Below are positions 55,397-63,032 of a stretch of DNA of 64,000 nt, in pieces. Where the stretch lies: NCBI RefSeq assembly GCF_000470655.1, contig NC_021921.1, positions 1 through 64,000 of the forward strand, read 5' to 3'. The stretch is from Halorhabdus tiamatea SARL4B. Its GTDB lineage: Archaea; Halobacteriota; Halobacteria; Halobacteriales; Haloarculaceae. Both the position numbers and the translations under genes were made by a program. Numbering within the stretch: the first letter of the stretch is position 1; the number at the start of each line of letters is the position of its first letter. The notes under the pieces were generated by a model. The model was not told where the DNA came from and ran no database searches. It saw only the letters and a program-made list of their open reading frames with translations.

Positions 55397-55483
55397 TGAG
55401 GTACAACGCCGGAAAACACCATCGAGAACCCGGCATCAAACACTAACCATTAAGGGGTAAGACAACGTTGGTAACATAATACC

Positions 55484-56200
55484 ATGACCCCCGAAACCAC
55501 CGAAGCAACCCTCGAACCCCTCGTCATGCCCACAGACGCCAAAATCCTCACTGGCCTCCAACACGGCACACGAGAAACACCAACCAACCTCGCAGCACAA
55601 CTCGAAGACACCAGCCAAAACTACACCGCCAACCGCCTCCGCAAACTCGAACTCCGAGGCTACACCCACAGCCCAGGCCCCGCCGACCGCAGCGGCATGT
55701 ACGAAATCACCACGTGGGGCCGCTACGCCACCGCGCACATCGAGAAACACAACAGATCCTACGACGAACTCTTCCACCGACTCGTCACCCGAGCGTGCGG
55801 TGCACAACCCACACCAGAACACGCCTACCCCGACAACATCCCCGAAGAAGACCGTGAAACCCAACCCGCACCCGACCCGTGCGCAGAGACAGACACTACT
55901 CTCGTCCAACTCTACAGGCACGTCTACGACGGTCTCAAAACCCTCCACGACATTGATGGCGTCACTATCCCCACAGATTTCCGCGAACGACTCCCACCCA
56001 CCGACGATGGTAACATGGCGAGCGCCGGCGACGCCGCAGACACCCTGTACACCCTCCACTTCCACGGGTTCGCCGAACGGCGTGACGACATGGAAGCCTA
56101 CAGTATCACTGACGACGGCCGGCAGTTGGTAAAACAAGACCCGGACCCGTCAACCCTACAGCACGGCGTCCCGCGCGACGAACTCCTCCCCAGTAATTAG
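55484..56200 (+). CDS. Winged-helix regulator, divergent from the helicase operon
   Basis: The 238-aa protein has an N-terminal winged helix (MPTDAKILTGLQHGTRETPTNLAAQLEDTS, then NYTANRLRKLELRGYTHS and GMYEITTWGRYATA), resembling the PhiH1-repressor-like group of haloarchaeal viruses and plasmids. The C-terminal half has a second HTH-like or helical region (LYRHVYDGLKTL, LYTLHFHGFAERRDDMEAYSITDDGRQLV). It is transcribed away from the replication genes across a 320-bp region, the classic place for a repressor. Its sense strand is unusually rich in A and C and poor in G and T. Confidence 0.8.
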   Translation: MTPETTEATLEPLVMPTDAKILTGLQHGTRETPTNLAAQLEDTSQNYTANRLRKLELRGYTHSPGPADRSGMYEITTWGRYATAHIEKHNRSYDELFHRLVTRACGAQPTPEHAYPDNIPEEDRETQPAPDPCAETDTTLVQLYRHVYDGLKTLHDIDGVTIPTDFRERLPPTDDGNMASAGDAADTLYTLHFHGFAERRDDMEAYSITDDGRQLVKQDPDPSTLQHGVPRDELLPSN

Positions 56201-56205
56201 TAACC

Positions 56206-56221
56206 ACACACGCGCGTGTGT
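56206..56221. terminator. 16-bp perfect palindrome between convergent genes
   Basis: ACACACGCGCGTGTGT is self-complementary over its full 16 bp and lies between the regulator stop (56200) and the mini-TFB stop (56239), the place for a bidirectional terminator. Confidence 0.45.
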
Positions 56222-56238
56222 CCTCCGTCTCAGAACAC

Positions 56239-56679
56239 CTACTCCTCACCAAACGCGGACGCGTCCGGAAGCTCAGGAATACCGCCCCCTCCCGCCAAGT
56301 GACTGAGCCTATCCCACGCCGCTCGCGTCTCAACGTTGGTATCACAAACCACCGCAACATCCACCGAATCCTCCGTCACCGCACGCTCCGCCATGTCATG
56401 CATCCATGAGCGTATCGAGACGGCCGTTGTACCGGTCGCATCCGCCACGGTGTCCTGCGACACTCCCGTACCAGTGAGCGCCACGCACGCGGCGTACAAC
56501 GCCGCGCCAGCGAGCGCCGACCGGCGCGCGCCAGCGAACTCACCAGCGGGGAACGTCGTGTCTAAGATGTCTTCTGCGAGCCCGATCGCTCGTGGCGGGA
56601 TATCGGGAGCAGCTGCAGGGGTTGGTAAGTACTGTTTCGGGTCGAGGTGTTCCGGTGGAACGGTTGTGTCTGTGCTCAT
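56239..56679 (-). CDS. Mini-TFB: single cyclin-repeat protein
   Basis: The ATG at 56679 gives 146 aa. Residues ~25-100 resemble only the second cyclin-like repeat of TFB: ARRSALAGAALYAACVALTG then VSQDTVADATGTTAVSIRSW, aligning with the BRE-reading HTH of chromosomal TFB. There is no zinc ribbon, B-finger or first repeat. The conserved Gly/Ala run and the HTH helices look intact, so it is not simply a decayed TFB end. It has its own CGTATCTGT promoter block. It could compete with full TFB at promoters or act as a dedicated activator or repressor. Confidence 0.7.
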   Translation of the reverse strand: MSTDTTVPPEHLDPKQYLPTPAAAPDIPPRAIGLAEDILDTTFPAGEFAGARRSALAGAALYAACVALTGTGVSQDTVADATGTTAVSIRSWMHDMAERAVTEDSVDVAVVCDTNVETRAAWDRLSHLAGGGGIPELPDASAFGEE

Positions 56680-56710
56680 ATCCACACGTACGTCCCCTAC
56701 CGGGATAACT

Positions 56711-56720
56711 TACAGATACG
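56711..56720 (-). promoter_or_regulatory. CGTATCTGTM block, mini-TFB gene (copy A)
   Basis: Sense CGTATCTGTA, 31 nt before the ATG at 56679. It is one base off the consensus and is followed by TATCCC like the other copies. Confidence 0.6.
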
Positions 56721-56775
56721 TTATGCGGTGAGTGTTCGTGTGGTGGTGACCGGGCGGTTCGGCCTCTACTATAAT

Positions 56776-56906
56776 ACGGGTTCTCAGAATCTAAGCCGAA
56801 CAAGGGGGTGAGGGTTTATGTGTCTTTAAGTGTGTTCTACTATCACCCCCCATTTAATAGTATATAAACCCTCACCCCCTTATCGAATAGAATCCTGAGA
56901 ACCCGT
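56776..56906. other. Nested inverted repeat with AT-rich centre: candidate origin or control region
   Basis: Outer arms, 12 bp, exact: 56776-56787 (acgggttctcag) and 56895-56906. Inner arms, 18 bp, exact: 56802-56819 (aagggggtgagggtttat) and 56864-56881. The spacers between outer and inner arms are 14 and 13 bp, and the 44-bp centre is AT-rich. Two symmetric, G-rich arms around an easily melted core, in a long non-coding region of a replicating element, suggest a replication origin or a large two-sided operator. Confidence 0.55.
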
Positions 56907-57074
56907 AGTATACAGTACGAAAAATCACGTCGGTAGTAACCCACTATGAGACAGAACGCTCGATAGGGAACAGCAACCGTCACACCGGCCGTTAGGCACC
57001 GCTGGGCAGTGAACGTGTTACGCAAACCGTTCACCACGACTGCCAGGGTTCGTTCTGTCAGTAAGATACCCAGA

Positions 57075-57080
57075 ATATAA
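57075..57080 (+). promoter_or_regulatory. TATA-like box before hairpin-rich region
   Basis: ATATAA lies about 25-30 bp before the structured block at 57100-57225. Confidence 0.35.
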
Positions 57081-57099
57081 GTGACCAGTCGGGATGCGT

Positions 57100-57225
57100 C
57101 GACGTGCCGCCGTGACCGGCGCGGCGGTCTCACAGAGAGAGTGATGCCGGGAGTGTGTTCCTCCCGGCAACCCCTGACGGGGCAGTGGTTGTGGTGGTCG
57201 TGGTGGGCCACCACCCCGCCGCAAA
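57100..57225 (+). ncRNA. Possible structured RNA (hairpin-rich block)
   Basis: Three or four short hairpins follow one another: CCGCC/GGCGG (57107-57127), a perfect 9-bp stem 57145-57153/57161-57169 (tgccgggag, 7-nt loop), CCCC/GGGG (57171-57182), and GTGGTGG/CCACCAC (57191-57214). No open frame of note overlaps on the plus strand. A TATA-like box lies at the right distance. No known RNA family is recognised. Confidence 0.35.
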
Positions 57226-57268
57226 ACGACAGTCAGTCAGGCGTTATAAGCCTCTTCGTTTTCCGTTG

Positions 57269-58633
57269 TCACTCGTCTCGCGGGACTCGTGCTGCAGCGG
57301 CGAGGTTGTTCCCGTCCGGGAGTCGCACGAACGCTGGGACGTTGTCTCCACCGACGATCTCTGTGTCAGCTGCATCCGCGGCGTTCTCAAGGAACTCGAT
57401 GTACTCGTCCTCGAATTTTGCCGTGTCGCCGTTTTCCGTCTCAACTAACGCGTAACCTTCTGCGTCACCGCGGTCCTCGCTTTTCGTGATATTAGTAACG
57501 CGCGATAAGTCTGTACTGTCACTGACGCTGTCACGCATTTCCCCACCGTCGTCTATACCGAATACGTTCGATGCACCCGACCACCGCGTATTAGAATCGG
57601 CGTCACGCCGGTCCATCAACCCGAGGAGCCGCCCGATCGTGTCACCGGTGTGGTCTTGGTCTGCTTCGGGGACAGTGCTGGCGATTCCGGTCGGGATGTC
57701 GTTGTCCAGTGAGTCCATCCCGTCCATAGTATCCGTGTCTACGAGTTCCTGCTGGCGTTCGGAGAGGTCGTGCAGGTCCTCGATGGCCATGACATCGTCG
57801 CTCGGGTGGATGTCAGCGGCTGTTTTCCCGCCGATGTACGGAATGTCGGTGAGCGGTGTCCGTCCGGGGTCGTCACCGCTCGCGGGGACGTCGGACGGGA
57901 GTGCGAATCCGAGCGTGTCAGGGTCTGTTACGGACTGTTTGATGTCGTGAATGGTTTCTTCACCGACGACATCGGCCCAGTCTTTCATGATGCGTTCTTG
58001 TGCAGCTGCTTCGTTGGTAGGATAGTCGCCGTACTCTGCGAGGTCGTTAGCGGCGTCGTACATGTCCTCGGTGTGCTCCGAGACAGCGTGTTCCAACAGG
58101 TCAGCGTTCAGGTCGGTGTTCTCGGTGAGCCACACGTCGTCCACGTCCAGGCTGATCATCGGGTCTTGGTGTTCGTTCTCCGGGTCGGTGAGTGTAAGAT
58201 CGAACGGTCGGAACCCGAGCTGTTCTTCGATGTAGTCAGCTTGTTCGCGCGTGACTTCGGCGTTGAGGTCGGGCGTGAACCCGTTGATATCCTCGATTGC
58301 GGTTTCAAGCCGGTTGTCGTCGGTTACTTCTTTGACGGCTTGCAGGATGTCTTTCTCCCCGCTGAATTCTTCGATTGCGTCTGCGAGTTCGTCGGTGGTA
58401 GCTTCGCTGGCGACGGCTTGCAGTCCAGGGTCGTCCAGCGCTGCGGTGAGCGTGGTCCGGGGACCGTTCTCGTATTCCGTGTCCGGGTCGTACGAGTCTG
58501 GGACTTGCCCCGGTGTTTCGTCTACTGCACCGGCTGGGCCGAGGTACTTCCAGTGATGCTTCCCTCCGCTGTATTCGACGTGGTACAGGTACGGGCCTGC
58601 ACCGTCGATGGTTTTCTTTACGATAGTTGCCAT
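57269..58633 (-). CDS. Element protein, shared N-terminal module plus helix-hairpin-helix (paralogue 1)
   Basis: The 454-aa protein begins with the module shared by three element proteins (residues 1-38: MATIVKKTIDGAGPYLY, then GGKHHWKYLGPAGAVD). A long acidic helical region follows, then a helix-hairpin-helix-like segment at about 260-298 (LTDIPYIGGKTAADIHPSDD) and a C-terminal beta/acidic part. It is collinear with the protein at 61045: both have DPDTLGFA/DPDALGFA before the HhH segment. The HhH suggests DNA contact. A CGTATCTGTC block precedes it, and the gene follows the zincin gene on the same strand, its promoter block abutting that stop. Function unknown. Confidence 0.75.
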   Translation of the reverse strand: MATIVKKTIDGAGPYLYHVEYSGGKHHWKYLGPAGAVDETPGQVPDSYDPDTEYENGPRTTLTAALDDPGLQAVASEATTDELADAIEEFSGEKDILQAVKEVTDDNRLETAIEDINGFTPDLNAEVTREQADYIEEQLGFRPFDLTLTDPENEHQDPMISLDVDDVWLTENTDLNADLLEHAVSEHTEDMYDAANDLAEYGDYPTNEAAAQERIMKDWADVVGEETIHDIKQSVTDPDTLGFALPSDVPASGDDPGRTPLTDIPYIGGKTAADIHPSDDVMAIEDLHDLSERQQELVDTDTMDGMDSLDNDIPTGIASTVPEADQDHTGDTIGRLLGLMDRRDADSNTRWSGASNVFGIDDGGEMRDSVSDSTDLSRVTNITKSEDRGDAEGYALVETENGDTAKFEDEYIEFLENAADAADTEIVGGDNVPAFVRLPDGNNLAAAARVPRDE

Positions 58634-58667
58634 GCTACGCGTTGGTAGAACACGGGAGGGGATGCGC

Positions 58668-58677
58668 GACAGATACG
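58668..58677 (-). promoter_or_regulatory. CGTATCTGTC block (copy B)
   Basis: Sense CGTATCTGTC, 34 nt before the ATG at 58633, directly after the stop of the zincin gene. Confidence 0.65.
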
Positions 58678-59655
58678 TTACTCTGTGAGGATGTTATCGG
58701 CTTCGACGGCGTGCATAGCGTCATGCACGTCGGTTGGTAAGTCCTCCCCGCGCATGTCTCGGGACCGGGCTTCTGCGTAGAACTCTATCGGGTCGTGGTC
58801 CAGTCCTTGCCCGAACTCCTCGCCGATCGCGTCGCGGTAAGGGTCCATGGAGGCGTGCATGCGGTCCCATACGCCGCCGTCGTTGGCGTCCATGACTGAC
58901 TCGATGTCCACGTCTGCGTCGTGGTACTCTCGTAAGTGAACGTGGTGCGCGGCTTCGTGCCAAAGCGCGTGCCGGGTGTCCTCAATATCAGTTCCGTACG
59001 ACGTCACCGACCCGTCGTCGCCGTCACGGTACGTGTCACCGTTCAGCGTTATCGTGGGTTGGTAACCGAGACTGTTCCCGACGATGTCCTGCGGTTCCGG
59101 TTCGTACTCCGCGTTCACCCCGGACACGCCCCCGTGTTTCTCCGCGAGGTTCTCTCCCGGAGTGGTCGTGATTTTGTGGATCCCGTCCAGCACACCGGCG
59201 TCCCGGAGTTCCTCGATGTCCGCGACCGTGTCACGGAGCCGGTCCATGTCGTCGATGTTGGTGAGTGAGACTCGGATGTCGTGTTCGTGGTAGTGCTCGG
59301 TGATTTGATCGACTGCCCACCGAGCTTCTGAGTCGTACCAGTCGTCAGCACCACCGTACGATTCACCGTCCAGTATCCGGTCAAGAGTCCCTTCGTAGTG
59401 TGCGCGGTCACGTGGGGCGTCAGCGTGCGTTGTAGCCGCCCCTCCCGTGTCCGGGTCCGTGTGGTCGTCGTCGGTACCGTCGCCGTCAGCACCCGCATCA
59501 CGGTCCTCTTGCCTGGTCGTCGTGACGGGGCCGGGTGACGTGTCTACCTCCCCGGCTTTTCCGAGGTACTCCCAGTGGTGCTGCCCACCGCCGTAGGTAA
59601 CTCGGTACGCGTACGGCCCGTACCCGTTGATGCGCTTGTGAACGATCGTCGCCAT
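58678..59655 (-). CDS. Element protein, shared module plus zincin-type HExxH domain (paralogue 2)
   Basis: The ATG at 59655 gives 325 aa. Residues 1-38 are the shared module (MATIVHKRINGYGPYAY, then GGQHHWEYLGKAGEVD). After a disordered linker of about 50 residues comes an alpha/beta domain with a zincin site HEAAHH (233-238); Glu291 or Glu295 in HDPIEFYAEARSRD could be the third ligand. The C-terminal part thus looks like a metallopeptidase. With no signal peptide, it should act inside the cell, in the virion, or after delivery. It is divergent from the element tfb gene, sharing one promoter region. Confidence 0.75.
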   Translation of the reverse strand: MATIVHKRINGYGPYAYRVTYGGGQHHWEYLGKAGEVDTSPGPVTTTRQEDRDAGADGDGTDDDHTDPDTGGAATTHADAPRDRAHYEGTLDRILDGESYGGADDWYDSEARWAVDQITEHYHEHDIRVSLTNIDDMDRLRDTVADIEELRDAGVLDGIHKITTTPGENLAEKHGGVSGVNAEYEPEPQDIVGNSLGYQPTITLNGDTYRDGDDGSVTSYGTDIEDTRHALWHEAAHHVHLREYHDADVDIESVMDANDGGVWDRMHASMDPYRDAIGEEFGQGLDHDPIEFYAEARSRDMRGEDLPTDVHDAMHAVEADNILTE

Positions 59656-59686
59656 ACTCAGACGCAGGACACCGGGAGGGAAGCGC

Positions 59687-59695
59687 GACAGATAC
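59687..59695 (-). promoter_or_regulatory. GTATCTGTC block, zincin gene (copy C)
   Basis: Sense GTATCTGTC (GGTATCTGTC, one base off consensus), 31 nt before the ATG at 59655. It is divergent from copy D, 53 bp away. Confidence 0.65.
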
Positions 59696-59748
59696 CGTCT
59701 TGAACCGCAGGACACCCGCCCGCCAGCGGCGCGTCGTTAGTAAACCGG

Positions 59749-59758
59749 CGTATCTGTC
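59749..59758 (+). promoter_or_regulatory. CGTATCTGTC block, element tfb gene (copy D)
   Basis: Exact consensus, 35 nt before the ATG at 59794. The spacing decides that ATG rather than the GTG at 59776 is the start. Confidence 0.7.
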
Positions 59759-59793
59759 AAACTTGGTCATGGGGTGTGTATACTAACATACCC

Positions 59794-60792
59794 ATGGCAG
59801 GCACCCCTACACGCCTCAGAACCCGTGAAAACGGTGAAACACGTACAAACAGTGAACAAAACACCGAGTCCAGCGAGGACACGACATCCCAGCAGACGTG
59901 CGGCGAATGCGGCGGTGACCTCACCCGCGACAACGGAGAAATCGTGTGCGAGGACTGCGGATTAGTAACCAGCGAGAACCGCATCGACCGAGGGCCGGAA
60001 TGGCGAGCGTTCAACCAGCAAGAACGCGAGGAGAAAAGCCGCGTCGGAGCCCCTACCACGGACAAACTCCACGATAAAGGCCTCTCCACGAACATCGACT
60101 GGCAGAACCGCGACGCGTCCGGGACCCCACTCTCCAAATCCAAGCAGGAGCAGATGGACCGTCTCCGAGAGTGGAACACCCGCAGCAAGACAGCGACAAG
60201 CGCCGACCGGACGAAGCAAACCGGGTTAGCGGAAGTACAGCGCATGGCGTCCGCGCTCGGACTCCCCGAACACGTCGAAGAAACGGCGTGCGTGATGCTG
60301 AAACAGTGCGTTACCCAGGACCTGATGCGCGGTCGGTCGATTGAAGGCATGGCGACAGCGTGCATCACGCTCGCTGCACGGCAGTGTAACTGCCCGCGGC
60401 AGCCTGGTGACGTGTACAGCGTGTCACGGTTACAGGACCCGTCGCGCGTAGATTCTGACATCCGGTACGTCGCACGCGAGCTCGGTGTGGAAGCCGCGCC
60501 TGCAGACCCGCGCGAATACATTCCAGGGTACGTCGATGCCCTGGACGTGGACGACCCGGTAGCCGTCCGGGAAACAGCTGTAGACATGCTTGACACCGCC
60601 GAGAACGAGAACCTGCACTCCGGCCGCGCACCGACCGCGATCGCGGCCGCAGCAGTGTACTCCGCGACCGTTATCCACATTGAAGGCATCACGCAAGTTG
60701 ACGTCGCACAATCAACCGATGCGTCCGCCGTCACGATCGGGAAACGGTACCCAGAAATATTGAACGCGTACGGCGTCCCGCAGTCAGCATAA
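59794..60792 (+). CDS. Element-encoded transcription factor TFB
   Basis: The ATG at 59794 (MAGTPTRLRTREN) gives 332 aa. The zinc ribbon (CGECGGDLTRDNGEIVCEDCG) is followed by the B-finger region (EWRAFNQQEREEKSRVGAPTTDKLHDKG) and two cyclin repeats; the second has APTAIAAAAVYSATVIH and ITQVDVAQSTDASAVTIGKRY. It is clearly diverged from the chromosomal TFB at 40608 throughout the cyclin repeats, including the DNA-reading HTH, so it may recognise another BRE. It lies in the same divergent unit as the zincin gene and carries the CGTATCTGTC block itself. Confidence 0.93.
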   Translation: MAGTPTRLRTRENGETRTNSEQNTESSEDTTSQQTCGECGGDLTRDNGEIVCEDCGLVTSENRIDRGPEWRAFNQQEREEKSRVGAPTTDKLHDKGLSTNIDWQNRDASGTPLSKSKQEQMDRLREWNTRSKTATSADRTKQTGLAEVQRMASALGLPEHVEETACVMLKQCVTQDLMRGRSIEGMATACITLAARQCNCPRQPGDVYSVSRLQDPSRVDSDIRYVARELGVEAAPADPREYIPGYVDALDVDDPVAVRETAVDMLDTAENENLHSGRAPTAIAAAAVYSATVIHIEGITQVDVAQSTDASAVTIGKRYPEILNAYGVPQSA

Positions 60793-60819
60793 CACGGACC
60801 CTGCTGGTTGGTAACTGTG

Positions 60820-61023
60820 TTACGCAGGTTCTGGCGCGTTCAAACCAGGCGTGAGGGTATCACCGTCCCTGTCGATGTACTCATTTTCCACGAGTCGTGG
60901 GAGCACCGCTCGAACTGTGAGCTGCGTAACACCAGTCAGTTTGGTAAGACCACGGATTGTGATGGAACCGTGCAGTACAACGACCGCAACGATTGCCTGT
61001 GACCGAGCGTGTAACTCTCTCAT
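60820..61023 (-). CDS. Small winged-helix DNA-binding protein
   Basis: The 67-aa protein (MRELHARSQAIVAVVVLHGS) has a compact HTH with wing: SITIRGLTKLTGVTQLTVRAVLPRLVENEYIDRDGDTL. It resembles MarR/ArsR-like minimal winged helices. It starts 21 nt after the stop of the paralogue-3 gene on the same strand and has no promoter block of its own, so the two are likely one transcript; a TTRGTAAC copy overlaps its start. It could autoregulate the pair. Confidence 0.7.
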   Translation of the reverse strand: MRELHARSQAIVAVVVLHGSITIRGLTKLTGVTQLTVRAVLPRLVENEYIDRDGDTLTPGLNAPEPA

Positions 61024-61044
61024 TAGTAACCGTGAGAGACCGTG

Positions 61045-62382
61045 TTATTCGACCTTCGGTGCGAGCACGATCGAATCATCGTTCCCGAGCTCGATTTCGA
61101 GCGGGTGCGTGTCGTCGTTCCCGGAACGCATCACCGCGTCGTCGGGCAGCACAGGGTCGAGTAACTCCCAGTACGTGCTTGAGTACCGCGACTCCCCACC
61201 GCCCGCTGTCTCCATGTGCACCTCGCCGTCACGGTGTTCCACGGACTCCACGCGAGACATTTCATCCTGACTTATCCCACCCCAATCCTCACCGGTCGGA
61301 CCGACTGACACCGTGTCACCCTGATCGGACGCGTACAGGTCGTCTATCCGCGAGTCAGTCATTTGCAGCGCACCGATAACGGCCGTCGCCGGGTCACCAG
61401 AACGGTCTGAGACGCGTGCGACGACGTCACCGACTGCGTCCGTGTTCTCCTTGATGTCAACGTCCACGGCAACGCGCTCACGCTGCAGGCTGGATAACTC
61501 ACCGTAGTCTTCTAACGCGATCTCGTCACCGTTCGGATGGTTTTCTTTCGCCGTCGCGGGACCGACACCGTACAGGTCTGTGACCGGTGTTTTCCCCTTC
61601 TCGCCGGCGTTCGTTGGTATCGTGTCCGGGTGCGCGAACCCGAGTGCGTCCGGATCGCTCGCTGTGTCCTTCGCCTTCCGGACTGCGTCGACGCCGACTG
61701 TGTCCTCTAACGCCGCTTGCACGCTCGCTTGCTGATCCGGTTCTGCCACGCGCCACGAGTCAGTGACGGAGTCCACGACACCGTTCACGAGGTCAGCGGC
61801 AGCGTCCGCGTCGGTCGGCATCCGAATATCCGTGTTGGTAAGCGTGACACTGTACTCGTCGTCTTCATCAATCTCACCGGGCCGCACACCGATTTTCGCC
61901 TCAATCGTATCGAGAGCCTCACGGACTTCGTCTTCGTCCGCGGGGATGTATTCACTCGTGGTGGTACTCGTTCCGAACGAGTTCGACCGTCGTTCGGTTT
62001 GGATCGTGTCGATGGCGTCTGCGAGCTCCGGGTCGTCGGTGTCCATCAGGTTGAGGAGTGACCGCATGTCCCCGGAGTCGTATGCTTTGCTGCCTTCGAC
62101 TGCGAGGGCGTCTACGAGGTCCTCGTACGTGCCTGCAGCGTCGTCTCCGTCCAGTCCGTCAAGGAGTGCGGCCGCTGCCGGGTCGTCCACACGCGACCGT
62201 GTAACCCCGTTCACGGCGTGTTCCGTCTCCGGTTGGTAATCATCCGGAACCGGACCGAGTTCCTCGTCAACCGCGCCGGCCTTCCCGAGGAATTCCCAGT
62301 TCTGCTTCCCACCACCAAGGTGCGTGACCTTATACAAATACGGCCCGTACCCATTCACCGTCTTGCTGATTATTGCTGCCAT
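61045..62382 (-). CDS. Element protein, shared module plus helix-hairpin-helix (paralogue 3)
   Basis: The 445-aa protein starts with the shared module (MAAIISKTVNGYGPYLY, then GGGKQNWEFLGKAGAVD, residues 1-39). The middle is helical and acidic; a HhH-like segment lies at about 265-305 (VTDLYGVGPATAKENHPNGD). The HhH segment and what precedes it (DPDALGFA) match paralogue 1 collinearly, but the C-terminal ~120 residues differ. A CGTATCTGTC block lies 34 nt upstream. No catalytic residue is evident. Co-transcribed with the small winged-helix gene downstream. Confidence 0.75.
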   Translation of the reverse strand: MAAIISKTVNGYGPYLYKVTHLGGGKQNWEFLGKAGAVDEELGPVPDDYQPETEHAVNGVTRSRVDDPAAAALLDGLDGDDAAGTYEDLVDALAVEGSKAYDSGDMRSLLNLMDTDDPELADAIDTIQTERRSNSFGTSTTTSEYIPADEDEVREALDTIEAKIGVRPGEIDEDDEYSVTLTNTDIRMPTDADAAADLVNGVVDSVTDSWRVAEPDQQASVQAALEDTVGVDAVRKAKDTASDPDALGFAHPDTIPTNAGEKGKTPVTDLYGVGPATAKENHPNGDEIALEDYGELSSLQRERVAVDVDIKENTDAVGDVVARVSDRSGDPATAVIGALQMTDSRIDDLYASDQGDTVSVGPTGEDWGGISQDEMSRVESVEHRDGEVHMETAGGGESRYSSTYWELLDPVLPDDAVMRSGNDDTHPLEIELGNDDSIVLAPKVE

Positions 62383-62416
62383 TACACGTGTTAGTAACGT
62401 GTAGACCGGGATGCCC

Positions 62417-62426
62417 GACAGATACG
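62417..62426 (-). promoter_or_regulatory. CGTATCTGTC block (copy E)
   Basis: Exact consensus in the sense direction, 34 nt before the ATG at 62382, with GTTACTAAC between it and the start. Confidence 0.65.
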
Positions 62427-62450
62427 CCCGTAAAAACCACGAGCCACCGG

Positions 62451-63032
62451 TCAGTCAGCCGGGGATTCCGAGTACTCACACGCGTTAACCCCGGGCGCGA
62501 ACGAGTCTAACCGGTCCTGCGCGCCCACGTCCCGGTCACGGAGCTTCACGAGGAACCCTTGCGACGATAAGTATTCCACTACGTCCGTGTTCTCAGCTGC
62601 GTCGCCCCATACGAGCACGAGAGACGGTGCAGGCGCGGAATTCGCCGCCTCACCGAACGACAGCCGGCCTTCAACGAAACACGCTAAGTCAGCTGTCGTC
62701 GCGTGGTTGTGGAACCATTGAGTACTGGTTCGGGCGAACACTAAGGAGATGATCGAGTCCACTGCACCGCGGTGGTACTCGTTGCGCGCGTACTCTAACC
62801 AGTCACTGACAGTCGAATACGGCGGGTTTAGCCACACGTCACCGTGCCACGGAATAGACAGCCCATCTTCGTCTTTGGTAACGTTCCGTTCCGCGAGGTT
62901 CGATGATGTGCTTGCCGACGGGTCTAAGTCGAATCCGGAGACTGCATCGATGAGCGGTTCGACGAACTCACCTGGTGTGTCGTGGTCGTCGTCGCCTTCC
63001 TCGTACACGTGCCCGACTGAACTGAACGTCAT
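62451..63032 (-). CDS. Phage-type N6-adenine DNA methyltransferase
   Basis: The ATG at 63032 gives 193 aa. It matches the phage Dam-like family (PF05869 type): DPSASTSSNLAERNVTKDEDGLS, the catalytic DVWLNPPYS (NPPY motif IV), then FARTSTQWFHN and VWGD. Such orphan methyltransferases mark element DNA against host restriction or control replication. Upstream lies a CGTATCTCCC variant of the promoter block (63064-63073) and TTRGTAAC at 63038-63045. Longer frames to 63167 pass through these signals and were not used. Confidence 0.88.
   Translation of the reverse strand: MTFSSVGHVYEEGDDDHDTPGEFVEPLIDAVSGFDLDPSASTSSNLAERNVTKDEDGLSIPWHGDVWLNPPYSTVSDWLEYARNEYHRGAVDSIISLVFARTSTQWFHNHATTADLACFVEGRLSFGEAANSAPAPSLVLVWGDAAENTDVVEYLSSQGFLVKLRDRDVGAQDRLDSFAPGVNACEYSESPAD

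Larger units (their letters stand above)
55164..55483. other. 320-bp divergent control region with structured leader
   Basis: No convincing gene. On the minus side it holds the AAACGTTTATTA box (55383-55396), then a predicted 5' leader of about 190 nt to the ATG at 55163, with a 9-bp perfect hairpin at 55287-55323. On the plus side it holds the start region of the regulator gene (55484), with TTRGTAAC at 55468-55475. Confidence 0.6.
56690..57268. other. 580-bp non-coding region of the element
   Basis: Contents: the mini-TFB promoter (56711-56720); a nested inverted repeat with an AT-rich centre (56776-56906); a stretch without clear features (56907-57070); a TATA-like box (57075-57080) and a hairpin-rich GC block (57100-57225). 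The 123-aa minus-strand frame here overlaps these signals and is not credible. Confidence 0.6.

Noticed and set aside
55245-55439. 64-aa minus-strand frame in the divergent control region
   Set aside because: Its start lies upstream of the AAACGTTTATTA promoter box and its translation has no recognisable structure.
56843-57214. 123-aa minus-strand reading frame
   Set aside because: It covers one arm of the nested repeat and the hairpin block, has no domain, and its composition is unlike the other element genes.
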